Below are positions 38,641 through 52,600 of a DNA stretch of 64,000 nt, piece after piece. Position 1 is the stretch's first letter, and every line of letters begins with the position of its first letter. The position numbers were made by a program, and so were the translations under genes. Below the pieces are notes generated by a model. That model had not been told where the DNA came from, searched no databases, and saw nothing but the letters and a program-made list of their open reading frames with translations. Source of the stretch: Gordius sp. MW1 (lineage: Eukaryota > Nematomorpha > Gordioida > Gordea > Gordiidae); NCBI GenBank assembly GCA_964036665.1, contig OZ038526.1, positions 33,976,001 through 34,040,000 on the forward strand. Reading direction: 5' to 3'.

Positions 38641-40770
38641 CTTGTTAACACCATTGATAATATGGCTTTTTGACCATCTCCTGGCTACTGACCAATGGAA
38701 AAAAATGACCATTGGCCATAGTGTGAATCAAATTTTTTTATTTTTCATATTTGGATCTTATGTATTTATATCCTATTTTACCGTGTCCTGGCTGCTGATC
38801 TGGAAAAAAATGACCATTAGCCAAAGTGTGAAACAAATTTTCTTTTCTTTTTTATATTTGGCTCTTATGTATTTATATCTTCTTTTACCGTGTTCTGGCT
38901 GCAGACCAATGGAAAGAAATGACCATTGGCCAAAGTGTAACTCAAGTTTTTTTCGTTTTTTTGACGCCTATTTTAACACCTGTTGCATTTGCCTCATTTA
39001 AAGGTATCAATTCATACTGTCACATTTAGTTTTTTATATTTTGCCCCATTAAATAAATTGAATTGCTATATTTAGTTAACAATGATAATTACCCAGTGCC
39101 CCCTACAAGGGCCTATGCCTCTACTGATATGGGTCCCTATGCCCCCCCCTCTACAAAGGCCTATGCCTCTACTGATGTGGGTTCGAATCTAGGCGAGGGC
39201 AATTTTTTTTTAATTAACAATATTAATGTATTGTTCTTGTTAATACCATTGATAATTGACCGTCCCCTGGCTGCTGACCAATGGAAAAAATGACCACCAA
39301 AGTGTGAATCGAAATTTTTATTCTCTTTCTTTTAATTGCTATTTGGCTAACATTGATAATTACCGTGCCCCCCCCCCTACAAGGGCCTTTGCCTCTACTG
39401 CTATGGGTCCCTGTGCCCCCCCCCCTACAAAGGTCTATGCCTCTACTGATGTGAGTCCGAATCTCGGCGAGGGCGAATTTTTTTTTTTTTATTAACCTAA
39501 CATTGATTGTTCTTGTTAAAACCATTGATAATATTAGCTTTTTGGCCGTCCGCTGGCTGCTGACCAATAAAAAAAATGACCATTGGCCAAAGTATGAATC
39601 AAATTTTTTTTTTCTCGATTAATGGCTCTTGTGTATTTATAACCTTTTTGACCGTCTCCTGGCTGCTGACCAATGGAAAAAAATATCCGTTGGCAAAAGT
39701 GTTAATCGACATTTTTTTCATTTTTTATATTTGGCTCTTATGTATTTATATCCTTTTTGACCGTCTCCGGCTGCTGACTATTGGAAAAAAGCTATTGCAT
39801 GCCGCTGCTCATTTCGTCGCAAGTCCGCTGGCTACTTGACCAATAAAATGACCATTGGCCAAGCAGTGAATCGGATTTTTTTTGTTTTTTTGACTCTTAT
39901 GTATTCATATCCTTTTTGACTGTCTCCTGGCTGCTGACCAATGGAAAAAAATGAGCATTGGCCATAGTGTGAATCATATTTTTTTTATTTTTAATATTTG
40001 GATCTTATGTATTTATATCCTCTTTTACCGTGTCCTGGCTGCTGATCAATGGAAAAAAAAGACCATTGGCCAAAGTGATAATCAAAATTATTTTTATTTT
40101 TTACATTTGGCTCTTATATATTTATATCCTCTTTTACCGCGTCCTGGCTGCAGACCAATGAAAAGAAATGACCATTGGCCAAAGTGTGACTCAAATTTTT
40201 TTCGTTTTTTTGACGCTTATTTTAACACCTGTTGCATTTGCCTCATCATATCATTTCATACCGTCACATTTAGTTTTTTATAATATGCCCCACTAAATAA
40301 AGTGCATCTATTTGGAATAGACTTTAGCAGTTTAATGGCGCTTTTCCTCAAATTTATGTAAATTAACCAAAGGCATATCACAATTGTTATTAGTCTGTCG
40401 CTGTCACATAAATAACATTATGAGCTTCCCAGTAGGCGTGGCCAAAGTGTGGATGAAATTTTTTTATTTCGCACCTGTGAAATTTTTGAGCTACATTAAC
40501 GCTAGCTGTGACATTTTGAGATGCGCGGTCGTAACAGGCAATAGCGGAGCTATTGCGTGTCGCTGCTCATTTCGTTGCAAGTCCACTGGCTACTGCCCAA
40601 ATCAAAAATGACCATTATTCAAAGTGCAAATCAATTTTTTTTTATATTTCTTTATGCGTATCTTTATTGACCGTTTCCAAGCTGCTGACCAATGGAAAAA
40701 ACTGACCATGGCCAAAGTGTGGTTAAAAATGTTTTAATTTAGCACTGTGAAATTTTTGAGCGCGATCGTA
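38636..40770 (-). repeat. Array of CCAAT-containing tandem units
   Basis: At least ten diverged units of about 100-190 bp, each with gctgctgaccaatgg and gaccattggccaaagtg followed by a T-rich stretch and ttatgtatttatatcc. They are the units found inside the foldback arms at 2.6-3.6 and 6.6-7.6 kb, but without the arms' outer ends. Three tRNA-like pieces interrupt the array. Confidence 0.7.
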
Positions 40771-41095
40771 ACACTACTCGTTTTGGCGCAAGCTATTTAC
40801 TATTTTATAATACCTGAGTATTATCTTTAGACAGATTACAAATACTGTATAACGTAATTTTCAAATTTAAAACCTCCTCCATAAGTTAAATGAAGATCAT
40901 TGTCCCCCTTAACAGTTATAAAGATATATTTTTATCCGTGATAAATTTTGCAAAGTAAGTCTTTTAACTTTCTATAAAAGGGTTAGATTACAAAAAAGCA
41001 TATATATGCGTTACATAAGTTTGCTAAACATGTAAAATTTAACATGTAACAGGATTATTGTTAAATTCGAACACAAAATCAATACTCATTGCTTG
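40771..41095. other. Intergenic, AT-rich
   Basis: No feature recognised between the tandem array and the LTR pair. Confidence 0.3.
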
Positions 41096-42339
41096 AACCT
41101 ATTGGGAAGGGGTAATCAGTATTTAAGGTATACAATGAAGTGAGGAAAAAGAAAAGAGTTCGTAAGAAAGTAAAGAAGTGTAAAACACTTCTTTATATAA
41201 TCGCGCGCTAATCGAAATAATACATTAAGTTAATTAACATTAAGTGATGAATCCGCGAGCTATATGTGATAGGTCATTTAACGTCGCGAAGTAGTATGCC
41301 GTTATATTAGGTAATATAAATTAGTCAATTAAAGAAGTAATATGCCGCGAGCAATCAATTAAATATTATTGGTTACTACAAATATTCCGCTGGGTATAAA
41401 CGGAGTTCATACAAAATTAACATATTTTTTGTTTGATGTAAGGGAGGTGTATGTGAAGTTCGTACTACTAGCCAGTTTTTTTCGCCTACCGGGTTGTTAG
41501 TGAGGTGGCCGAGTTGTGTGTGTGTGATGTTGTTGTGCTATCCAATAGATTACTAAAATACATGCCCCGGGCATACGCATCTATATTGCAATCGCAATCG
41601 TCAGCATCTAAACCGGTAAGCGATGGTGAGAACGCTGGTAGTAGTAGGTGTCTTTGTTTTTGCCGAACGCAGTCTTTGCTCGTTGCAAGAGACCATGCGG
41701 TGTTGGTTATGTTGAGATGTGTTTTGTGATTAGGGCCATGCGCAGATCAGCGGTCGGGCGTTCGGCAGACGTTGTTGTTGTTTATCTAGGGGTGTAGTAG
41801 GGCATGGTTTTCGTCGTAGAAACTATCAGGTCGGTAGGCAGCTTGTTTTCCTCACAGCAGTCGGACACGTATTACTCGAGGTTAGTTGAGGGATTGAAGT
41901 TGGTTGTTGCAGCTTGATCGTGTCCTTACAATATTTATATTGGATGCCTGATTGACAAAGCAGTGCGCAATTTTCGAGTTGCATTGTTTTAACAAAGAAA
42001 ACCAAGACGCCGTTACTTAAGAGAGTGTTCTGGGGGAGCTAAAAAAACGGCTCCCCCGAAATGCGGGGCTATTAGTTATTGGGAGGGGGTACTCTTTATT
42101 TAAGGTATATAATAAAGTGAGGGAATAGAATAGGATTCGTAAGTAAATAAAAAAGTGTTTTAAACGTCTTTATATAATTGCGAATTAAATAAAATACATT
42201 GAATCAATTAACATTAAGTGATGAATCCGCGAGCTTATACGTCGCGAAGTATGCCGTTATATAAGGTAATATAAATGAGTCAATTAAAGAAGTAATATGC
42301 CGCGAGCAATCAAATAAATATTATTAATTACTACAAACC
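41096..42339. mobile_element. Old short LTR element
   Basis: Direct repeats 41100-41380 and 42077-42335 both start tattgggaggggg-like and end ttactaca; AACC flanks both sides (41096-41099, 42336-42339). The internal 696 bp has no gag or pol motif and no tRNA match that I recognise; a 74-codon frame at 41505-41729 is unassigned. The LTRs differ by many substitutions and indels, so this is much older than the element at 33843. Confidence 0.6.
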
Positions 42340-43440
42340 CACTAGCCTCTTAATAGCTTTTTAAACTGTATTTTGCATACATGCCATCTCTTTTATTGCT
42401 TTCTTTGACTTTTCTATAAATAACAAGTTCAATATATGACCTAGGAAAATGTACATTCCTTGTAACTATCAGCGCCTAAGAAACCCATGCATATGATTCA
42501 TTCACATTTGTAATTGTAGTAAGTGTATGAAAAATATATTAAATTTCTACTTAATTTTGTATTATTTGTGTCTATATATAAGTAAACTGATTATTAATTT
42601 GTTATTATTTAATGTGATGCATATATAAAATATTACTTTTTGTAATATACAGAACTTTTACATTGGCATGTGCTATTTATAACATATATTTATCACTTAT
42701 ATTTTTTACTATTTTTGCTATAGTATATATTAAGAATATCTTTATATAATGTAAATTTTTGTTGGGTTTATGCCAATAATAAATATTTTATGTTATAAAT
42801 AATTTAACTACACATCTTTTATGACACAGTATTTATTTATTTTGAAATAATATGTTATATATATATTTTTTTTAATATTTTAAAAACAAATAATGATATA
42901 ATTTATGTTGGTCTAATGCTTTAACCAAACAATATAACATGAAAAATTGTAAGGGTTCAAATACATTTAATAAATTAAATTCTCTTACTTAAATAATTTA
43001 CTAATCTTATGAAAAATGTTTTATATTAAATGATTGTTTATTGTATGTTGTTAGTTTCAATATAAAGTTCAATTTTATGTTTTTATAAAATTGAAACTTA
43101 ATTTTATTTATGCATTTACATATTTCAGGAATTGCCATGTAATATTCTAAACTGCACCATTTGAAGGCATCTTTGAATATACAAAAATATAAATTTTGTT
43201 ATTTTTTTATAATATTTTGGGGATTAAAATAAAAAGATTTTATTTTTCTATAATACTGCATTCATTTTACATCTTAGCATATACCACATAAATATTTTTC
43301 CTTTCCAGTATCACTAATAGTCCATCTTCATATTCATTTCCCTCTTCCCCATCTCTCACCAAGACTTTTATGCACTCCACTAGATAAGCAAATTCTTGCA
43401 TTCTTCTTAAGTCGTTTATGACACTTATTTGGGTCACATA
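42340..43440 (-). other. Possible minus-strand coding remnants
   Basis: Two open minus-strand stretches look protein-like in composition. One, about 43400-43275, reads VINDLRRMQEFAYLVEC and then IKVLVRDGEEGNEYEDG. The other, about 42467-42342, reads ALIVTRNVHFPRSYIELV and ends in a stop. Acceptor-like AG sits before each. I recognise no family; they may be exons of a short gene, a pseudogene or chance. Confidence 0.2.
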
Positions 43441-44566
43441 TAACTTAATATAACACTTATTATCATTTAAACATTATGCTAAAAATAGCCAATAATATTC
43501 CTTTTTTGCGCTTCAATCTGTCGAAGAAACGACTTTTTAATTAGTATAATTAATTAATCCTTTCCCTCAACATTTAAATGTTATTCAACTTTACTTACGC
43601 TTTTAACAGATTAACCTTGGTTTAGAACATTCAAATAACTTTAGAATTTAATGATCTTTCTTGGTTGTATGTAGAGGCAACTTCTATTTACACATACATA
43701 TTTTTGGGAAAATATTTCGATTTTAATGTGTTGGAATTTTTTGTATCAATATTTTCATTTAACCTTAGCTTCGTTTTGCGAGTCATTTAATCCCATGGGA
43801 CTATTGTATTTATATTTAGAATTTGCTGACCTTTTTATAAGATTATATTTGTATGTAATTTGTTGGCAAATTAATGTAAGGATGATTCTTGTGTCATGCA
43901 AAATGAAATTGGTTAAGAGTCACGACGCCATTTTTCGATACTTTGCCAAAATATACGCAATCCATTTAATTAAGTATTTGATTTCATGCCAAATATAAGT
44001 TTTACAATCCTAGTTTATTGCCTATTTGTTAAAATTAATTTAAGTATATCGTTTAATTTACCTTTTATATTGTCCCTTTTGATACTACAAATTATAAATG
44101 CGCTTCGCGCAATACACAATATCGTCTGCTTCTTAATTACTCGTTCAAATAAGATCTCGTATTTTATTTATTCTTACGTTTATTCAGTTTTTCAAATTTT
44201 TTAGAGTAATTTCAAATTTAAATTATTGCAATTTATATAATTTATTCCTGAAACTGTATCATATGTAATTTACGTGAAAACTCAATTTTTAATTTAAGAT
44301 CTTTACCAAGTAGCTTCCATAGTTGTACACCAATTTTATAAAAGAGTTTTAAAACCAACTTATCGTTCAGATGGGGATTTGCCCCTCTTTGTCTATCCAT
44401 AGTTACATACATTCAACAACAAAAAATTACTATTTAATTTGTTAAAAAATTAATTAAAAAATAAATGCACCTGATTTGATTTGACTTGCCACAAATGAGT
44501 CATATCATACCTCCTCTCAAACCACAAATTTATGCCACGATTAATTGCTTACGATTTACTTACATT
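43441..44566. other. Intergenic, AT-rich
   Basis: Long open frames here (43726-43998, 43986-44204) have only Ile/Leu/Phe/Tyr-rich composition expected from AT-rich DNA. Nothing else seen. Confidence 0.3.
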
Positions 44567-44764
44567 AGTGCTGTAAAAAGGGCTGGGTTTTGTTTGGTCG
44601 ACCTATGGTTTTGGTCGACTAGACATGAGCAAACCAAACTTTTTTGGTCTTTTGGCCGACCTCGAGGCTTAGTCGAAATTTGAAAAACAGAGCAGAGTGC
44701 CGACCGTTAGTCTTAGAAAAACCAAAGGTCGACCAACAAAACCCAGCCGTTTTTGCAACACCAC
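44567..44764. mobile_element. MITE family A copy
   Basis: Ends agtgctgtaaaaagggctgg and cccagccgtttttgcaacac with inner ggtcgacctatgg and its complement. Confidence 0.75.
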
Positions 44765-44766
44765 TT

Positions 44767-45788
44767 AGAGCCCTGCACGGGTGACCCGAAACCCGACCCG
44801 AGGTCGAATCGGGTCGACCCGAAACCCGACCCGAGGTCGAATCGGGTCGGGTTGAAAATTTTAAAATTCTTTCGGGCCGGGGGTTCGGGTTGAGAATTTT
44901 AAAAAACTTTCGGGTTCGGGTTGAAAAATTTTAAACTCGGGTCGGGTCGGGTCGAACGTTAAATTTTATATTGAATAATAGACATATCTTTTAAATTAAT
45001 GCTATTTTATATAATATTTTATAATTAATATCGAAATGTATGATTAATTTATCTCATACATTCATTTAAATTAATTTCTTTTAAGTTATATATCTGAATT
45101 TTGGAATTGCGCATTTTTAAAAAAAGTTAAATATCTTGATGGATGCTAAATTATAATGAACATGTAATTGATATCACAAAACTTATGAGTTTCTTAATTC
45201 CCATTTTTCTTTTTTAAATATTAATGTCTCAACTTGTTTTATCGCCTAACTTATACACTAGAATAAAATTAATTTATCATATTTTACAAGCATGATTTAA
45301 AAAAATAAGAGTTTTTGAAATAATAATCAAATTTTCTGCTTTCATTTTCGCACAATATTGCCACAACCGTTATTGGCCTTAAAATCAAAATTGCTTGATA
45401 ATACAGACAAACTCATTTTAATTAGAATATAAGCATTTTATATGTGAAAAAATTGCGAGTTCGTTAATATTTTGTAGAAGATAATAATAAACACATTTGG
45501 AATGCCGCAATTAACTTAAAAGTATACTCTATGAGCCATTTATAGGCAATTTTGATTAAAGACTAAATTGATTTTATATACATAACCTATCTTTTTTAGC
45601 ATGTGACCCGGAAATGAAAGACATATAACGTTTTGGCCATTTTTGGGAGATAATATTTTGTTGCTATTTAAATCAATTAAAATCATTTACAATATTAACT
45701 TTTTTTTACTGTCGGGTCTGGTCGGGTTTGGCTTAAAAAGCTTTTTGGTCGGGTCGGGTTGAAAAAAAGTGACTTTTTGCAGGGCTCT
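44767..45788. mobile_element. hAT-like GC-rich-ended element (family C)
   Basis: Inverted ends agagccctgc and gcagggctct enclose about 1 kb; long stretches of cgggtcgggt-type sequence lie at both ends around an AT-rich centre with no transposase. Flanks CACCACTT (44759-44766) and AACCACTT (45789-45796) match at seven of eight positions, fitting an 8-bp hAT target duplication. It inserted into the end of the family A MITE at 44567. Confidence 0.7.
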
Positions 45789-45796
45789 AACCACTT

Positions 45797-46628
45797 TACA
45801 TTCGTTATGCGCTCTAAAATAAGATATAACGTTTAATTTTGTAAGCCAAATTGCTTTCTTAAAATTTTGATCGAAAGTAACTTTTTATTCTGTCTCCTAT
45901 CTTATACAATCATATTGACCTGTTTTTAGAAAAATGAAATATATTTCCTCTTTAAAAAAAATTTTTTTGAAAGAAAAACTGAATGCAAATGCTGCCAATA
46001 ATATTTTTTTTTCGCTTACTTATTACCTACCAATTCCTTTCAATATGTGCTAAAGGAAGTAGGAGTGGGGGGTGGTGAGAAAGGTAAGAAATTTCAAGGC
46101 CTATGGCATTCTCCCCCCCCCCCACTTAGGTGTTAATTTCCTCTAGAAGTCATAATACTCACTCTCGTAAAATTCTGGTGTTTTTAAATTAAAGTTTAGT
46201 CTAGCTTGACCCTTATTTAACATTACTATATATTAAAGTTAGTAATAATTGCTTGTATTGGATGAGGCTTAGTTGAGTAATACTTTCAAAAAGCTATTAA
46301 AATGGTGATCTTAAGTGGATCTAATCAAAATAATATATTTTTTAACATATCTCATGCTTATATGTAGTGTTTAAAAAATGCCTGGGATTTGTTTGGTTCA
46401 AATTTAAAATTACGACTCTTAAAATTTTTATATATTGCTTCTTCCATAAATTTAGACAAATGAATCCCATTCGATATTGAATACATCATCAACTAATAAA
46501 TTTAAATGAAATTTTTATATTCACTCAGCTCATCGTCGTATTAAACCAAAGGGAGTGCTTGTGTGTTTCTACGTTGGGATTATGAATTTAAGTTGATTCT
46601 GATTGAATCACACCACCACTCCAACACT
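45797..46628. other. Intergenic upstream of OTUD7
   Basis: AT-rich with a ten-C run near 46117. The last 90 bp (46540-46628) is less AT-rich and is probably the OTUD7 5'-UTR. No core promoter element identified. Confidence 0.4.
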
Positions 46629-49600
46629 ATGACAATCGACGAAAGAGACGAGAAATTATCGAAATTCATAGAACTCACCGGGTCGGACCCTGGCCTAGCT
46701 CGTGATCTCTTACATAGTATATCTTATATATATATGAAATAATTTGATTTGCAACATTATAATTGTATCGATAATCAAATGAAGAAATGTAATAGAGCAA
46801 TTTAAGGGTGCCCTATCAACTCGCCGAAACCATCTTGCCGAATTTAATGTCCCCCGGTTAAAAAATGTCCCCTAATTTAAAAATGTCCCAGGGTGGATTC
46901 AGCGAGATGGTTTTCGGCAAGTTGACGGGCCACCCAATTTATGTATTAAAGGTTGAATGTTTTGTGTTTTTACTTTTAAAACGTTGCTAGAATAATTTTA
47001 AAGCTCCCGGGAAGGAACAGGACCCCTTTACCTCATATTGATGTTGCAAAAAGACCTAGGTTTTGTTTAGTCCACCTTTGGTTGGTTCGACTCAGACTAA
47101 CGACAGTCTAAACAAAAACAGCCAAAATTCTGTGGTCTGTTTTTGAATTTTGACCAAGCCTTGAGGTCGACTAAGTAAAACAAACCAAAAATCTTTGGTC
47201 TCTGATTATGTTTAGTCATCTAACAGCAAATGTCGACTAAACAAAACCTGGGTATTTTCCAGCTGTTATATAATATTTTTAATTTAACATTTCGGGACTT
47301 GTGGGAAATGATACAAACGCCCTCACGAATCTAATATAGCTAAAATGTCTGTTTCTTAAGTTTGACCGATGATAAGTTTAGATAAACGCCATAAAAACTT
47401 GCCGGAAAATGAAATTTTATATTTATAATAACCTTTTTTCGAATAAAATACGTACATTTCTTTTTGCATTTTCTAAATTTTATGAGAGAATGCCATACAA
47501 CCATTATGGTATATAAAAAAACGAATATTTTTTAAAAACACAATACAGGCCGCAAAAATTTTAGTTAACATTATTTAAACAAAACTTAATATTTATATAA
47601 TATTTTTTATTTATTTTTTTTTCAAATTATATACACATTTCTCCAATCATACCTTCGCGGTCTCGTTTGTAGCTAACCAATGGGATCTCGGTGCCGCCCT
47701 CTCCTCATTCACCACCCTCACAGTATTTCGAAACCATCCCCCAGAAATTACTGCCCACCCGGCTTATTCTTACCACGGCGGCGATCCCGTCAACTTTAGG
47801 ACCCACAACATCCTTGACCGTCTGCCCACCCCTGCGCCGCTCACTTCACGAAGACGGGCGGGTCCGGGCCCCGCCTTCAAAACATTTGACCTTACCCCCC
47901 TCGACAAAGATCGATTGGGACAGCCCCCCACCACTCGATCACGTGATCGCTCCAAGATGGCCGCCGACATAACGAGTTTTGAAGGCATTGAAAGTATGAT
48001 TTATTTTATTGAACATGGTAATTAGAGGGGGGGGCAATAATGATATAGAGAAGGGCAAAATGATCATTTTTTGATGATCATATTAAATTTTTTGGATTTA
48101 GAGGGGGGAGCCCCTCCCTGTCTCCCTCTGGTGCCGCCCATTTATTTAAACACTCCGTTGCATAAAAATTAGAAGAGAACTATAATTGGGTCGTTTTGAA
48201 TACTGATAAATTAGCAATTTGCCTAATATACTTTGAAATAATAATCTTTAAAATAACGGTAAGTTAAAACATTGACTTGTGTTCACCTCTCTACGACGCG
48301 AATACCTTTTTTAAACCATATGTATGATTGTCCCATAGATTTCTGAATGTCCCAATGTCGCGGAATTTCCATTGTAAATATAAATCAGGCAAAAGATCAC
48401 AATGGAAATCGTTAAATCCAACACGATTTCCATACACGGATCAATGCCATCCGTTTAGTTATAGCGCGTTTTTATATTTTTTTTAGTCGTGTATGTAATT
48501 TTTTTGTATTTTTTAAGAGTTGAAATAAAAAAATTGAGGTGGATCTAATAAACTATCGTATAAACCGAAAAATTAAATCTCTAACCAATCCTCTCAATTT
48601 GATTTTTTGCATATATATGGTACAAGTCGGGTCGGGCTTGCAGACCTCAGATAAAAATCAAAGTTTGCCATTAAAATACTTTAGAAACACTCGATAAATT
48701 AATTTATATCGTTCACTTGCAAAAGTTTGCGTGTTTTTTACGTTTGAAGGGAAAATAAGCGAACTTCAGGACAGTATTCGCAAACCCGTAATGTCGGCCC
48801 GACCAGTTAATACCTTCCGGCCCGACCCGGTCATTAAAGAGGGAAATAACGTGGAAAATTCCCTGTATTTTCCCTTTTACCTCCCTAACGTTTGGACCGA
48901 ATTTTTTATTGAACCCCTCAAGGCTGGGGAAAGGCAAAGATTTTTGAAATTCTTCCAAGATTTCATTCTCGATAAATCCGTCTCAAAAACCTTAGAAAAC
49001 TCAGGTTTTTATGCCCTTTATTTATATATTAAATTTATTTATTTATTACTAAATTTTTTTTATTTCTATATACATTTATAAATAGTAATTTGTTTATTTT
49101 ATTAGATGCGTTTTGTTATTTAAGGAGTTTTATAATGATTTAACCTTTAAGTCACTTAAGGTTACACCGCATCGTACGATTTTAAATATTGTTGACGCTT
49201 TCTACAATTGGTGGCAAATTGTTAAATTGAATTTTAAGTTTTGTTAAAATTAAAATGTTTTTTTTTTAATACTTGTTTATTTGTGAATTTTTTTCTTTAG
49301 GGAAATTAAATTGGTGGATCCGAGATCTAAGGTCAATCGATTTTGCTCTTTCCAAATTGTGGGCTCTTTCGGCTTCCGGCGACGGCAATTGTTTACTCCA
49401 CGCCGCTTCTCTAGGTAATCAAGGCTAAATGGCGGCCATCTTGAAAGCTTCAAATAAAAAACCTATAACGAAACGCACGCATTTTAATACTTTATCACTT
49501 TTCTGGTCAATACAAACCATAGACTAATAATAATATAGACTGGCGAATAGCTGTTTTTTGCGTTGAAAATTATTGAGCAACTAGGCCGCCATTATAGGTG

Positions 49601-52600
49601 GATTCTTTGAAAATTCGCCCTTGTGCAGTTGTAAATTACAAAATTTAGGGAAAAAACAATAATGAGAAGAACATTGAAGGATTACTTTCCATTCCATGCG
49701 TATATTTGACATTTAGTTATTTAACAAAATGAATAGCTACTTGTTAATATATGCCTTAAACATGGTTGCTTCCAACGTTACTTATTAAAATTATTATCAG
49801 CAGTTCGCCACTCTAATGGTAATAGAATAAAAACTAACAAAGAATTCTGAATGTCAGCGAAACTAATCCTGTAATTTAGGCGATTGATGTTAAGTTTTCT
49901 TCTGGTGGGGTTTGTTTTGATGAGTTTCTTCCATCTTGATCGGGTAAGTGCCGTGTCTGATTTATCTCCTTAGTTTTCATAACTCTGTCCTCTTGCCCTC
50001 TCCACCTGACACGAGGTCGCGTCCTAGGGACCTCCTTGTCCAGTATTTTTCTATTTACATCATTCGTGTCCCTTCTTAGTATATGCCCACACCACTTAGC
50101 CGATTTTCGTTAATCCTGTCCGTCATAGGTTGAATACCCACTTTTGTCATGAGAAAGTCATTCATCATATGGTCGAGCATAGTATACCCCAAACTCCACC
50201 GGATAATCCTCATCTCGGTGTCCTGTGGTAGCTTTTCTTCCCTATTGTTTAATGCCCACAACAAGTTATAGCCTCTTTTCAATCTAAAATCCTCTGGAGC
50301 ATTATTCCTATTTAGTATATTTACCACTGAGTTCTATATAAGTCGGCCCAGGTTCGGTTTTTGTTTTTGCAGTACTTTACCATGCAATCACTAGAATTTT
50401 TTAGTATAAATAGTTTTAAAAAAGGGCCATATAAATCTTATTGAAAATGGTACTGGGTTCAACATAATTTTCCTTTTTAACATTTATAACTTGCTACTTC
50501 AGGTGGGGGAGTTTGGATTTAAACTTATATTTGGGTCGGTTTGGGTTCGGGGCGAAATTTAGGAAGCGTTATGGATTGGAATTGGAAAAAACTAGCTAGC
50601 CTCTTTATATATAATTTGATCAATTTTAAATAAATTTTTGAGAATTTATATAATAAATTGTTAAAAACTATAATATAATTTATTATGGAAGGGTTGCTAT
50701 GTTATTCTTTTTAAAAAACTTGACTACATCAGGAGGGGTTATTAATTTAGATCGGGTTTAAAAAGACTAGCTGCTATATTTATATTGACTCTACGAATGT
50801 AATTTGTAAAAAATCCATCGTTTTTTGGCAGGTGTATGGGGCTTCAATGATAAATCCTTGACACTCAGGAAAGCGCTTTATGAATCTCTAGTTAATGACG
50901 CTACAACCTCGGGCGGTTCTTTATGGCGACGCTGGAGGCTAATGCAAACCATTACCAATCAACAAGTTAGCGCTACTTATTTGGACTAACCTTTACGTTA
51001 TACAGTTGAGCTCATTGTGTTAGCGTTTAATTTTTGAAACCTTTATTTTATTGTATCAAATGGGTGACAATTTCGGAATTAGGTATAAAGCTTTTAAGTA
51101 GTAAGTTGGCTTGTTAAACAACTCTTTCGAAGATTTACCTTCACAAATTCTCTCTCAAACAGCTCTTTGAGCTGAAGTTTATATAAGGCTATTTCATCCA
51201 GGTTAAAACTTTTCAATTTTTTTCTTCCGATTTTCTAAATATTTATACTTCTTTAATCTATGGTTTTTCTTAATCAGATAATAGCAGAGCATCTAGAATA
51301 TATTGTAATCGAAAAGCCATAGGGGCGTAGCTAAGGGGGGAAGGGGGGGGGCTACAGGGAGGGGCGGCTGCCCCCCCCCCCAATCATTATTGCTTCCATC
51401 TAATTCCAATGCTAGCTACGCCCATGAAAATAAAAAAAATTGGACATAATAATGTTAGGACATTATGGCGGTAAAGTATTGCATATAGTGTTGGAATAAG
51501 GCATTGTTCAGAACTGTTAACCCCACTAGCTACCCAAAAGATTGCCTAGCTTGTTTATAGTGTAAGACGATCGTAATTAAAATTTCTCCGCGAACCTTTT
51601 TAGATAGGCATAGAATTACTTGAGTCGCTGAGTTTAGGATTGCCCATGGGGGTAGCCGGGGGGGGGGGCAGGGAGGGGCGGCTGCCCCCCTAAAATTTCC
51701 AAAAACTTATTGGAATTTTATTGAAATTATGGCTATATTTTCAAAGTCCCTAAATCATTATGCCCCCCCCCTTTCTAATCAAAATGCTGACTACTACGCC
51801 CATGGGTTTGCCTCCACCAGATCGGTCCAAAATAACCCAAAATTTTTGGTTTTTAGTGCGGCTTGGTGCTCAACAATCGAGAATGGGACGAAGAATGGGA
51901 GGGTATCGTTATGCGAGCTTCCCCTTTTGCTACCAACGAGAATCGTTTAGCTAGCAACGGGCCCACAACCAAAGATAGTAGACCACCTGGGGCGTCCATT
52001 AAAATGGGCATTTCATACCACAACACCACCCAGCCCCCTGTGGACAAGTTACAGTATAATCGCCAAATTATTGTATATCATTTTAAATTACATAACTGTA
52101 TATATATAGTAGTGTTGTAAAAACGGCTGGGTTTTGTTTGGTCGACCTTTGGTTAACACTAAAAAGCAATTGGATTTAAAAAGAATCTTAAAACAGACTA
52201 TTTTAAGAGGGGAGATTTGGGTTTATTAATCGCTATTCAATTCATGGGCTCGCTTTTCGTTGTCTTGAGTGTCGTGTCCTGTCCAACTTGTAATTTTTGA
52301 AAAAATGCCGTGGAACTAACGCGGTTTTTTGATGGCTGTGGCCTTATGCTTCATACTTTTATTTTGCTTTCGCAAATACATTAGCTAATGACCGCTGATT
52401 GGCTTTACTTTTTCGACCTCGCCCGAGCCCAAATATCATTAATTGTTTCTATGCCCGACTGATTACCTTTATTATTTTATATAAATATATATGTACGATG
52501 ATTTAAAAGCGATCTTAAATAAAGACTATTTTAAAAGGGGAGATTTGGGTTCATATATATATATTCTGGTCTGTATCATACCTCCTGATAAAAAGATCTT

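Noticed and set aside
39084-39203. tRNA gene suggested by a B-box-like motif
   Set aside because: No A box, no anticodon arm and no full cloverleaf can be drawn; kept only as a possible SINE piece.
41505-41729. 74-codon frame inside the old LTR pair as a gag remnant
   Set aside because: No zinc knuckle or capsid-like motif; composition is not diagnostic.
47691-47972. Open frame of 93 codons starting MPPSPHSPP
   Set aside because: It is out of phase with OTUD7 exon 2; only the phase giving TNQWDLGAALSSF joins exon 1 and exon 3.
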